DNA from: Cerioporus squamosus
Taxonomy: Eukaryota; Basidiomycota; Agaricomycetes; Polyporales; Polyporaceae
Length of the DNA: 22,352 bases
Direction: 5' to 3'
Assembly (NCBI GenBank): GCA_022592435.1
Contig: JABYQS010000445.1
Coordinates: forward strand, 1 to 22,352
Shown here piece after piece: positions 9,654 through 19,935 of the stretch (its first letter is position 1; each line of letters opens with the position of its first letter). The notes beneath the pieces were generated by a model, which saw nothing but the letters and a program-made list of their open reading frames with translations, was not told the DNA's origin and did not search any database. The position numbers and the translations under genes are program-made.

Positions 9654-12600
9654 TCATAGTTCTACAACAGATGGTGTAGCAGACTCTAAGCTAGGGAGAG
9701 AGTTGTCATCAGGAGCATCGGCCTCGCCATCTAAACTAGTGGCTTCGTCCTCGGCCCCCTCATCAGAAGGTGCAAGTGACTCCAGATCAGGGATGGGTGT
9801 GTCGCTGTCGTTGGTTCCTAGACATACCCATGCTCTGACATAACACCAGGACTTCTCGGAGAAAGCGCGCATCGAGTCGCGCATGGCCGCCTGGCGGAGT
9901 GCGTACGCGTTTGCACCTTCACGGTAGTCGGGGTGATCAGGGAAGGTCTGATCAACAAGGCTTGACCAATGAGTCGCCGCCCACTGGTGATACGCCATCG
10001 TGCGGCGCATCTCCTCCTGCAGCAACTCCACCTCCTCAGACCAGCACATCGCGCGCGCGCGACTTGCACCACTCTACACGAAGCGCTATGACATAGATCA
10101 GCGACAAGCTGGATGTGACGCTTTTAGGATGGACGTACACTCTGCGAGACTGTTCTGCACGTTGGCGGGTGCATCAGCGAGGTCAGGCGATGAACTCGCC
10201 TGCCATATCCAAGACATCTTGCGGCGACCTTCGGACTGGCCGTCCTCGGCCTCCGTGACATGTCTGATGTCAGCGTTGAGTAGCAGTTGCAGGCTGGACT
10301 GCCAGTCCAACTTCACGAGAGGAACCGCAAGGGTCTTGAGGGCCCCATGCGCCACATGGTAACGCTCAGCATCGGCGTCGATTTTGGCATCAACAGACTT
10401 GATGATGGTGTTCGAGCGTGTGTTGGCGCGTTGTCCGCGTGCGAAACGATCCTTGAACTTGTACAGGTGAGCCCGCACTTCCAGGTGTCCGCAGAGGTCC
10501 CCAAGGGCGTCAAAGGCTTGCGCATAGCGGAGGCGCCACTCAAGGTCGAGAAGACGACGATCGGAGAGGGTTGTCGCAGCGGAGGGGAGGAGGAGAGGCA
10601 TGTTGTATGCGAGGGACGCGTCTTTGTTAGCCGCGAGGAACCTGGTGCGCTGTGCAGGGACGCCAGGCATGTAGAGCTGTTGTACTTGCACCCAGCTGTC
10701 GATGCGACGACGGAGAAGGTTCTGGCGCTCCAGGATCTTGGCGCATTGAATGTCCGTGGAGTGGTCCCCGAGCGCGGCGGCGTCGACCTTCAAGCGGTGC
10801 CTAGACGTTCGTGAGTCCAGCATCCACCAACCGCACGAAGAGCATACGTACTGATGCTCTTCGAGCTCGATCCCCGAGATGACCATCCCGCTTGCAGAGC
10901 ACTTCTCGTGCAGCACCATGGCCGTCCCAGCCTTGAGAGCTTCAGCATCCTCTGCCGCCATCTGCTTCTTGATGGCGGCCTGGGTGATCACTGAGGGCAT
11001 CGGAGAGTCAGCGGGGGGAGCCCAAATGTCGCTCAAGGACTTACTGGGCCTCTTGATGAAGAACGGGTTGGGCTTCGAGCTGTCGGCTTCCCAGGCTTCA
11101 ACGGTCTCCTTCCACACTGCGGTGCTCGAGGCTGGAAGAGCCTTGTGGTATTGGTGGAAAGAGGCGACCTGGGCATTGCGTTCGGGCACAGCCTTCTTAA
11201 TTGCATTCAGCAGGCGGGAGGCTGCGCGAGAGAATCAGTACATGAGCGTGCGGTTGCAGGTGACAGGGACATACAAAGGGTAGTAACCTTGGTCCAGTTC
11301 TGGCCACCGAAGATGTCATCGACATAGTCGCGGTGCGACCCGGGCCCCATCTCCTTTGTGACAGCGGCGGCTCCGTTCGACCGGGACCACAGACGTTCGA
11401 CACCCTCGCAGTCAGAGCAGCCGCAGCCGCGGAGGTAATGTAGGTTGTAGTCGGCCAAGCACTGCTCGCGATGAGCATTGATGTGAAACTTGGGAATGGC
11501 CCACGTGAACTCCTGCGTAGGCTCGTCCCAGCCATACTTGCCGAAGCGTGCGAGGAAGTTCTTCGAGTAGATGCAAACAACGTCGTATGATACCTTGACC
11601 TTCTTGGGAGCGTTCTGGTTGAGGGATGACCTGAGCACATAGTCCGTGTTGACCTGTCTGTGGAAGCAGGGGCAAAGCATCAGCATGGGAGCGCGATATA
11701 CTATAGGAAGCACCAACCGTTCGCCCTTCTGTAAGTCGCCGGTGGAGCACGGGCGTTTCATCTCATGACGCGCGCAGTCCACGCTGACGACGCCTGTGGA
11801 GGCGAGATGGATGGCGCCCTTGAGGGTGGCTAGGTTGACAGCATCGTGATTGTTGCAATGGTTGCTTGTGACCATCGGCAGCTTGTCGAACTTGGTGAGG
11901 TGGGCCTTGTAGGCGCTCTCCTCGACGACGTATGTGCTCCCTCAGTTCAGGTCGGGGTCCACGTCGTCGGAAGAGACGTTCTTGCGCTTCAGACGGAAGT
12001 TTGCATCCATCGCGAGGAAGAGGCAGTAGAGCCAGCTACAGGAGGCACGTCAACATTTGTTACACGGTGCCGAGGACGACGAAGCTCACCTCTTGCTGTC
12101 TGGGGCAACTTCCCAATCATCGGGGAGGTTCTTCCCTGGTAGCGGACATGCGGGACATTCCACGGCGCACGATCCCTCGCGAGTACTGGCGATCCCATCG
12201 GGGTCATTGCCGCGACCACCGCGCTTCATCAGCTTGAGATGGCGCCATTCCCGAGTGATGGTCAAGAAGGCCGGATAGCGATCCTGTGAAGCGATAGTCA
12301 GCAACTTGATTGACGCACTCGCAAGCGAACATGCAAGGACAGCCGTACCTTAGGGGTGTTGACGCCGGTGTTGTCCGTGCGACGGGCTAGTGATGTGTAG
12401 TACTCGAACGCGGACACCTTGGCCTGGAGGGAGAGCTGGTGGAAGGACTCGAGCAGGCGAAACGTGGCGGCGGTCTTAGGGTTCGTGCTTGTAGCGGGGA
12501 ACCAGCGCGCGCGCAGAATCTGGACGTGGTGGGGGAGAGCGTCCTCGCAACCACAGTAGTCGACACCGACCTCGTGGATTCCAAAGGTGTCCATCAGGAC

Positions 12601-13441
12601 GAAGTCGTCGCCCCATGCGCTTTGAGGGCAGATGCAGAGCTCCCCCGGCTGATGACCGAGCTGGATTCGGAGGCCAAGAGACTTGAGCGTCACAGCAGAG
12701 AAGTGCCCGTTCCGCCAGCGCTGCAGAAGGACATGAGTATGTTGCAAACATGGACAGAGTGAGCAAAGAGCACATACTTTGATGCGATGGACAGGATGTG
12801 CTTGATGGGACGCGACGATGCAGCCCTGGCAATAGAGGCGCACGTCCGAGCAGTCCTCACATCGGTAGATTGCGAGGGCACCTTCCCGGCCACATGAACA
12901 GATCTTTGCAGTGTACGCCCCGCGGCCTTCGAGCCGCAAGAGTTCATTGAGGTATGCGCCCGCCTCCTTGATCCATACAAGCAGTGGGCGATCCTGTACA
13001 AACATTCATCAGACAACACTGGGGGGCGGTACAGAGGGGCGCGCCACATACCCCCGCCGTGCGTTTGCGCGGCTCCTTGCCGGTCTGTTCGTACTGGTGG
13101 TATAGGTAGTTGATGTCGTCGGGGGCGGAGGTGAGATCATGAAGTGACGGCAGCTCGGTGGGAGATGGGGAGCTGTACCGCAGTGGATCTGACGCGGCGC
13201 GAGGACGCTTCTGCGGTGAAGTGGGGACGTCGTAGTGGCAAGTGTGTGTGGTAGTACGAGTCGGCCGACACACGCGCTGGACGTGCGTGTTCTTCTCGGT
13301 GCGCGCTGGACGTTGAGCAGCGTTGGGTTGGACGTTCTCCTCGTCAGAAGAGAACGTGTGGTGCTCGACGACGGGACCGCGACCCTTCTTGCGCTTGCCC
13401 ATGAGGAACCGCGGGATGGCGGAAAGCCACCGGGGGCCCAT
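9654..13441 (-). pseudogene. KDZ (Kyakuja-Dileera-Zisupton) transposase with CxC2-like cysteine cluster, inactivated
   Basis: The eight-exon model is 13441-13052, 12993-12778, 12720-12349, 12283-12090, 12035-11718, 11657-11275, 11221-10139 and 10085-9654; all seven introns are GT-AG, 53-65 nt, and keep frame. Residues about 160-200 form the cysteine cluster (Cys162, 164, 175, 178, 185, 188, then HQAHPVHR). Next come LKSLGLRIQLGH and ESFHQLSLQAK, both typical of KDZ proteins. The core holds MDANFRLKRK (Asp401), VSYDVVC (Asp522) and a GVERLW…KEMGPGSHRD block (about 582-607), consistent with an RNase H-fold transposase. The C-terminus has LRVEW and EEVELLQEEMRR. Two lesions disable it: TGA at codon 422 and a frameshift in exon 8. 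The start is taken at 13441 because ACCATGGG is a good Kozak context; 13402 (MGKRKKGRG) is an alternative. Confidence 0.9.
10050..10061. repeat. (CG)6 dinucleotide run at the KDZ frameshift
   Basis: Twelve bases of alternating CG lie in exon 8 of the transposase. The LRVEWCKS frame enters the run and the MCWSEEVELL frame leaves it, one base out of step. A run one CG unit longer or two units shorter would restore continuity. Confidence 0.8.
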
Positions 13442-14822
13442 GGTCGGAGATGAAGAGCATTGCCGGGGTGTCCAGCAGTGCGAGCGTCACAGACAAGGAG
13501 ACTAGGAACCGTGCAGCTGATGACGCAACTCCCCACACGTCGGGCGACGTGGCATACGCGCAGCGCACCCTTCAAGCAATCACACCTCTGCTCAAGGTCT
13601 TATTGTGAAACACGGGGCGGGCTCCTCACAGTTTTGGGCAACAGACTCGCGCTGCGTCGCACTGGAATGTTCGTTCCGACCCCCTTCGGAGGCAACGACA
13701 ACGCGTGGCAGTGTCCTTCTGCTCCATCCTAGCTACCGAGCTGTGGAGGACGTGAATCTCTTCTCGAGGCCATCCTGAACAATGTGCAATCTTACCTGCT
13801 CAGTGTTGATTGAACCCTTGAGGGGTCGGCGGGCGTGACGTGGCCACGGAGTTGGATGGTTCAGGCATGATGGATGACTGCTTGAGTATAGTGAGCATGT
13901 ACATTGTTGCAATTGGGGGGCAAGACTTGCCTGGGGTGGGTATATGAGCCGGGCATGTCGGTGAATGTTTCTGCGGACGAAAGGAAGGCTATTGACCCTG
14001 TCGACACGATGCGCGCGGCCCAAGAAGTTAGTATGGGTCTTCCTCAAACGGATGCACTGCATACCTCGCGTCCTCATTCGCCAGCCTTGTGTTATATGTC
14101 TTCTCTCATATTGTGTACCCGTGTGTCGTCCGTTCTGTCACGACTGCGATGTAGATGCTCCTGTGTGTGCCAACACCTTAGCCCCAGACAGCACATAATA
14201 ACCGTGGCCAAAGGAACATACCATCAACGTGGGTCGGCGTGGGCACAGAAGACAGGAGAAGTTGAGCTATGAAACGAGTCGGCATAGCAGTGCAGGAAAG
14301 AGTCGCCACATGCTGGAGGCCCGAACATGAGAGAACATGATGGTGACATGGCAAGTCGTGGGCGTCAGGATGCCCTAAGATGGATGTCAAAGCGCCCCTT
14401 CCACCAGGTGCTTCGCTGTCCATCCTGCTTTCCAGCCAATCAGAGGCTCGATAAGGGCTCTCCTGATGCTCATCTCGAACATAGAATATGCTACATCTCG
14501 CGACCCAGGCTTGTGTCGAGGGTGGAAATGGTACCATACATATCGAGAATAGCATGTGCATTGATTGTGCAGCATCAGCCGGTGAACGGATATGCCTTAC
14601 GATGCATGGACGCAATAATTGCGGTATGCACTCCAGTGACGCATGGGACACCCTACCGGCCATACGGTGCACAAGTGTGTCATGCATACATCCGTCCCCT
14701 TGTTACACATAAGGGGACCGTTACCACGCTGTGCTCTGCACCTTTACAGCTCACGAGTTCACGTGCAGGGCAGCCAGGGAAGTTGGGATAGGCAAGCATT
14801 ATATGGCGGAGTACTATGTACG
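13442..14822. other. Intergenic stretch between KDZ transposase and the MGRSAKY gene
   Basis: I see no supported gene. Overlapping frames on both strands (14178-14687 minus, 14327-14791 plus, 13904-14272 plus) are Cys/His/Pro-rich without domains. The part next to 13441 should contain the KDZ promoter and 5' UTR. An 8-bp perfect stem with a 9-base loop lies at 14694-14718 (GTCCCCTT / AAGGGGAC). Confidence 0.5.
14694..14718. repeat. Small perfect hairpin
   Basis: GTCCCCTT (14694-14701) and AAGGGGAC (14711-14718) are exact inverted repeats around a nine-base A/T-rich loop. It lies about 130 bases downstream of the stop of the neighbouring minus-strand gene. Function is unknown. Confidence 0.6.
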
Positions 14823-15606
14823 TTAGCGAGCCTCTGACTTCAACAAACATTCAGTATCTGTAACGAATCGCTGCCAAGGTAACTGGGACGCCTTGTGAGC
14901 CACCTGATAAGCCTGCAGACCGTCCTTCGTGCGACACTCCCACTCCTCCACCAACATACATATCAACTTTGCACCCCAGTCCAAGCCAACCTCACGGACG
15001 TACTCCTCGTCTTCTTTGGGATCCCCTTGCGACTGCCTGAGCTCAACCCATCCCGCCACGCGCTTGTACACCTCGAGTGTGACTTCGCGATGGAGCACGG
15101 ACACGGGCACCATAGTCCACCATGCAGCTCGGGCCTCGCAGTCCTCTATCATCGCCCACCACTGATACGAACCGAGCACTGCCGCTCGTGTCTCCCAAAC
15201 TCCGGCTATACTCCTCGTGGTCGGCAACAGCATATGGTGCAGCATGTAGGAAGGCGGTTGAAACCAACGGTACCGTGGAGGGGGCCACAGCACCATCCCA
15301 TAGCCCCGGATGGCGAGACACGGGCGTAGCGTCTTCTTCGCGCGCGCTGTGAGTTCCGGCGGGATGGTGACATCTAGCACCGCGAGAGCACGCTCGGACC
15401 CTCTCAGTTCCTGCTGTCGGGCGTGGTAACATTGGTTAGCCCGGGACTTGCTGGCTTTGCCGCTGTATCACCGCAGTAGCGTTATTGGCATGGATGAGTG
15501 CCGAAAAAGGCAGGGCATACCTCTCTGAGCGGCGGCAAGCAGCGGCTTGCCTGCGTTTAGCCGCACACTTTGCCTCGACGGTGAAGTATTTAGCGCTCCG
15601 GCCCAT
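14823..15606 (-). CDS. MGRSAKYFT-type protein, Agaricomycete lineage-restricted family
   Basis: The two-exon model is 15606-15521 and 15462-14823, with a 58-nt intron (15520-15463, GTATGC…ATACAG); the product is 241 residues. Splicing joins MGRSAKYFTVEAKCAAKRR…RRSE to SGKASKSRANQCYHARQQE, giving a highly basic, helical N-terminal segment (residues 1 to about 50) that resembles a bZIP-like basic region. The rest is Trp-rich (RYRWFQPPSYM, SYQWWAMIEDCEARAAWW) and ends with a probably helical VGLDWGAKLICMLVEEWE. From memory, proteins starting M(G/P)RSAKY with this basic region are multi-copy in Agaricomycetes and often lie near KDZ transposons; no function is established. A DNA or RNA role is only inferred from the basic segment. 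It is head-to-tail with the next minus-strand gene. Confidence 0.75.
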
Positions 15607-15664
15607 GGCGAGATTGTAAGGGCGAGATGGGGACGCGCGCTAGGGAGCATAACGCACGCGGGGG

Positions 15665-15670
15665 TATATA
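15665..15670 (-). promoter_or_regulatory. TATA box of the MGRSAKY gene
   Basis: The minus strand reads GTGCTATATACCCCC, with TATATA 59 bases upstream of the ATG at 15606. This is a plausible spacing for a basidiomycete core promoter. Confidence 0.55.
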
Positions 15671-16076
15671 GCACAAGAACCATGCATTAGCGCAGACGCG
15701 CGGTACTGAATGCGGGAGGCGTGCTACTGAACGTTAGGCCACACGGCAGTTGTAGAAGGTCCGAGCGGCACGGCGACTCGCGCCGTGCCGGAAATACATG
15801 AGTGGAGAGGAGTCTGATAAGAGAAGCGCGGTAATCTGGGGTTTATGTCATATATGAGACGGTAGCCGGAGCAGGGGCAACGGAACGCGAGACCGGGAGT
15901 TAGGAAATGGTATGCTAGGGCAAGAACACGTGAGACACAGAGGAGCAAGAACTATGCGGGGCGATACATGGGTTTGATGTGACATATATATTCGAGACAG
16001 GCGGAAACACAACACAGAGAACGCGAGCAAGGCACACATGGACAAGAAGAGAGTAAGAAACTTACCACATTACCAT
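15671..16076. other. Intergenic region upstream of the MGRSAKY gene
   Basis: About 400 bases lie between the stop of the RNase H1-N-like gene (16077) and the MGRSAKY promoter. It probably holds the 3' UTR of the former and upstream control sequence of the latter. No gene or clear repeat is seen. Confidence 0.45.
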
Positions 16077-17440
16077 CTAGTCGTCCCGTTGCACGACGAT
16101 CCCGGCCTCCTCGGCGTCACGGAAAGCAGCGATGGCAGCATCCCAGGAATGGAAACCGCCTCGCCCGGTGCCGCCGCTGATCTTGGAGGTGGAGGCCACC
16201 ATCTTCGCCCTGGGAAGACACCTCAGCATCTGCATGAGGTTGAGCATGCGTAGTACTTACCAGCTATCGAACACGCCGACCGTGCGACCCCGCGTAACAA
16301 CGTAATAGTTGTCAGCGTTCATGTGCGGAGTCATGTAGGCCACATAAGGAGGACCGTCCGGTGCAGCGGGAGCTGGAGGTGCCGCGACAGGGTTGACCGC
16401 CACGGCAGGCACAGCAGCCCCGGGAGCAGTGTTTGCTACGGCAGGAGCAGGCGCAGCGATGGTGGCAGCAGGCGCAGCGATGGTGGCAGCGGGAACGACA
16501 GGAGCAGGCACCACGGCGGCGGCGGGAACAGCAGGAGCAGCCGCAGCGGCCGGGGTCATGTTCGCGATGGCGAGAACGGGCGCAGTGGCCGGCCCAGCAG
16601 GTGCAGCGGCACCCGCAGCAGGCAGGGGGGTGGTCACTTGCTCGGGACTGCCGTACAGCGAGTCAGTGCCCGACAAAGAGCTCGTGAAGGAGTTGAGAAC
16701 TGACATGGTGTCAGCGAGGGAGGCGCTGTCATCGTCGGCATGCACCGTGCCACTAGGCCCTGCAACGTTGGAAGCGTCCACGAGCGGGGCGCGGCGGACG
16801 GTAGTAGTCACCCCGTGTGTGGGACAGTTGGTGAGGATAGGTCCATGGCGGGGACAGATTGCACAGTCGGGGACTTGGATGCGGCGGGTCACTGAACCGC
16901 CGGGAGTGGGAGGACGCATGGGCGGGGCGGAGGAAGCAAAGTCGCGAATGATACGGGTAGAGAGAGGAGTGGAAGTCGACCGCGGCCCAGGAGCACCCAA
17001 GGTGGGAGGGAGATGCTCAGCGAGGAAGGTGGACTCTGGAGAGACCTGCTCCCAGAGGTGGGCATCGTCCGTGTCTGAAGCGCTGGCGCCCGAACCGTGA
17101 GAATGGTTGTGGTCGAAGTTTTCGGGCAGATGAAGGTGCCCCAAGTCTGGCCACGGCGTGTCAACGCTCGTCCAAGCCGCGCCTCGTCAAGACACTTACT
17201 GGCAAGAGTGCGCCGCATGCAATGTGGGCAAGGATCGCGGATGGGGTCATCAGGATGGATAGCTATTGACAAGGCAAGTCAGTATACTGATCGCGCTCGA
17301 GCCTCATGAAACCGACACTCAGCAGAGTACTGTTCTTGTATATGCAGCCACATCTCGAAGATCTCCGCGAAGGTGAAGCTCGGCGCACTGGAGGAAGAGC
17401 CCTCCAGCTGCTCGAGCTCGCGAGTAGGGTTTGACAACAT
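16077..17440 (-). CDS. Ala/Pro-rich protein with C-terminal RNase H1 N-terminal (viroplasmin-like) domain
   Basis: The four-exon model is 17440-17317, 17262-17200, 17146-16261 and 16209-16077, with introns of 54, 53 and 51 nt that all keep frame; the product is 401 residues. Exon 1 begins MLSNPTRELEQLEGSS. Exons 2-3 carry paired cysteines (CPHC; CAICPRHG…CPTHG) that could bind zinc. The middle is Ser-rich, then Ala/Pro/Val-rich (about residues 230-325), with a 21-bp tandem duplication. The C-terminus (about 338-395) reads NYYVVTRGRTVGVFDSW | AKMVASTSKISGG…GGFHSWDAAIAAFRDAEEAG, the pattern of the small RNase H1 hybrid-binding domain (YYxVxxGxxxGIFxxW…FxSxxxAxxAF). The domain spans the last splice junction, so it is invisible in unspliced frames. 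There is no RNase H catalytic domain. In other proteins the domain binds RNA/DNA hybrids; that role here is inference. The first donor (GTCGGT) is weaker than the others. Confidence 0.78.
16447..16488. repeat. 21-bp perfect tandem duplication within the Ala/Pro tract
   Basis: Two adjacent exact copies of a 21-base unit (starting GCAGGCGCAGCGATGGTGGC) encode the repeated peptide AATIAAP on the minus strand. The multiple of three preserves the frame. Confidence 0.85.
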
Positions 17441-17678
17441 GGGGGAAGGGATGGGAGAGAGAGGATGAGCCTGTCAACATGGGGCGACACCCTCCTCCCT
17501 TTATTCTTCTCTCTTGCTTGAGGATCCACGGCGAGCCGAAATGGGCATAGACGAAGTTGGAATTGTGCACACCGTAAGTGCTCTGTAGGTCAGGGGACGG
17601 CTCTGCCTAACTTAGCAACATAGTTATGGGACGCGTACTACCAAACCGGATGCGTACAAAACACCCCCGTTTCCCACC
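17441..17678. promoter_or_regulatory. Shared divergent promoter region
   Basis: The 238 bases separate the start of the RNase H1-N-like gene (ATG at 17440, minus) from the start of the WFNN gene (ATG at 17679, plus). On the minus strand AGAATAAAGGG at about 17499-17508 is TATA-like, roughly 60 bases upstream of the ATG. No TATA box is clear on the plus side. Confidence 0.5.
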
Positions 17679-19814
17679 ATGGACCCGTCCACCGCTTGTC
17701 ACCAGACCACGCACACCCCTCGCCCTCGCATAGACATCACAGGTATGGTCACCCCACCACTCACTTCAACGCGACGCTTACCGCTAGGTATGCAGATGGC
17801 TCCCCCAGGTTGGACGCGCCCCGAGCAACGTGACTGGTTGGGTGAACGTAACCCTGCCTGTGCCGAGGCGAGAAGACGCAGTGCCTTTGGTACTTGGGTC
17901 GAGAGCGTTCACCAGGAATGGTTCCTCAAGTGGCCGGAGCGCAGGGAGCTGTATGGCAACTGGGAGGGCCCGCTCACGTACGAGCAGTGGCTGGAACTTG
18001 GGAAGGCGATCGAGCTACGGCGCATGGTACGCAGCGCATTCTAATGTATCGTGATACATCGAGAACAAGTCCTGAGCGCGTCGCATGTAGAAAATCATCA
18101 ACTGGTTCAATAATCATAAGAATCGCAACCGCGACGCGCAGTCCCTTCCCGCTTCCATCACCGCTGCCATCCTCAAGGGCACCGGCTCCTGCAAGTGCCT
18201 ACCCCAGGCCCGGGAGGTGTACTGTCGTCACTTCTACAGCGATGAGCAGAGGGCCATCGCCAAAGAAGAACTCGCGACAGAACGTGCACGCCTCGGGCGT
18301 AAGCTCACACGCAAGGAGCGCATGACCTTGTCCCGGCGACGTGTTGATGCATTCTACGACGCCGAGTCCGACGACTTGAAGGCGCGTGTCCTAGCCAAGC
18401 TCGAAGAGGAAAAGCAGGCGCTTCGGAGCGAGCCTCCACTGCCAACCGATCCGGGGAAAAAACAGCGAACACCGCAGGAATACCAAACGTAGGTTCTTCG
18501 GCGCGTGTGGCGTGTAGCACGACATGTCTGATGTCGTATGTTAGCGCGATTGACCGAGCCCCAGAAATCGTGGAAAAGCTTCTTCAACCCGTCCATGAAG
18601 ACTCCGGATGGGTTATCCATGTTACTGGGGCGGGCCCGTCGCCGGAGCATGGCGGCGACATACGTACTTTCTCGTACGTCTTCCCGCAGGCAGATGTCTC
18701 CATGATAGTACTGACGGCAGGCGCAGGGTTCATTTTGGGCTGAATAAGTTCAGCCAGTCGCTTGGTGAAGCCGTCGAGGACTACCGAGACAAGTTCATCC
18801 GACCGTTACGGAGCTTTGCCAAGAGCGTGTACCGTAAGTGGCCTCTCGCGTTGCATGTGCCGAACACGCGCTTACTGCTTCTGCGAATCAGCCCCCGAAG
18901 TACGCCGGTCACGAGCGTTGCTCACTGGCGAACCCGAGGACGAGGATGACGATGATCTATTGGGGGAGGACGACAAGGACGATGACGAAGATGCCGTCCA
19001 GGCCAGTCCGTCTGGATCTGGTAGTTCGTCGGCGCGGGTGCCCAAATCCAGGCCTTCTGCCCCTTCCAGCCTCCCTTCTGCGCCTCCCAGGCTAGCCGCC
19101 GGCATGCAGTACGCATCCCCTGCTGTCCAGCCCATGGCCGGCGCCATCGTCCCCAGCGCCCTCGATGTTCTGTCTGCTGCGGCCGTCGCCATGGCTGACA
19201 GTGAGCGTCCCATGGCGCACTCGTCTGACACCGCTCATGAGGTCCCAATCGACGAGTTCAACTTCCCCATCGCGACACCATTCACCTTTGATAGTGCTCA
19301 CTCCACGACCTCGTACATGACACCGTGGCAGAGTGGTGAGCCGTCCGACGACGTCTTCGACCCTGTCTCCTTCACACAGACGGGCCTGTACGTGCCGCCG
19401 CTGCCGACGGACTATATGGCGTCGTTGAACACGCCCGTGACACCCATGTCGGAAGCTGCCGCGGCGGGCCATGTGCTCTTTGCTACGCCACCGTTGTCTG
19501 CTCCCACCGCACCTGCAACCTTGCAGGCAACCACGCCATCATCGCCTGCTCCCGCTGCGTCTATCCAACCGGAGGCCGATGTTGCCGCCGAGGGCAAGGA
19601 TGCTGCCGAGGGCATAGGACTTCGGCGCACTGGGCGTGCTATCAAGAGGAAGGTGAATCCGGATGCGGCGCCTGAGCCCCGCCCTCGTGCGCGTGTCATT
19701 GCAAAAAAAGCCGCCGCCGCTACCTCCAAGGACCCCCGCACCACAATGAAGAAGGCCCCCCCTGTCGCGGCGACTAGGCGCGTAGACACCAGACGTCGAT
19801 CGGCGACGGTCTGA
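17679..19814 (+). CDS. Five-exon gene with WFNN homeodomain-like helix, acidic region and basic tail
   Basis: The model is 17679-18026, 18091-18488, 18545-18673, 18721-18833 and 18892-19814; the introns are 64, 56, 47 and 58 nt, all GT-AG and frame-keeping, and the product is 636 residues. The start CCACCATGG is an ideal Kozak context. Residues about 48-116 are Trp-rich (PPGWTRPEQRDWL, HQEWFLKWPER). KIINWFNNHKNRNR (117-130) resembles the recognition helix of homeodomains (WFxNxxxR). Then follow CRHFYSDEQRAIAKEELATE, a Lys/Arg/Glu-rich helix, HEDSGWVIHVTGAGPSPEHGG, and LNKFSQSLGEAVEDYRDKF. Exon 5 opens with an acidic stretch (EDEDDDDLLGEDDKDDDEDA), then a Ser/Pro/Ala-rich region, and a basic tail with an NLS-like RAIKRK. 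From memory this family is expanded in Agaricomycetes with no assigned function. A 45-nt in-frame intron (17743-17787) is possible in exon 1. Confidence 0.78.
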
Positions 19815-19935
19815 GGGGCGAGCGGCGAGGAGCCGAAGAGGGGGGAGTAGAGAGGAAGCTCGACGAGGGCAGAGCAACGACCGGCTCGGAGGCACGAAGT
19901 CGTTGATAGCTAGTCTTCACGCGCACTGCGACAGA

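Noticed and set aside
14178..14791. Overlapping open frames on both strands between the KDZ and MGRSAKY genes
   Set aside because: Composition is Cys/His/Pro-rich without motifs, no splice partners extend them, and both strands are equally open.
16393..17100. Long plus-strand open frame (235 codons), Ala/Gly-rich
   Set aside because: It is antisense to the Ala/Pro-rich exon of the minus-strand gene; GC-rich repeats keep the opposite strand open. It has no domain, and the minus-strand model has consistent splicing.
19412..19895. Minus-strand frames opposite the last exon of the WFNN gene
   Set aside because: They are antisense shadows of a GC-rich exon with clear plus-strand splicing and a plausible basic C-terminus.
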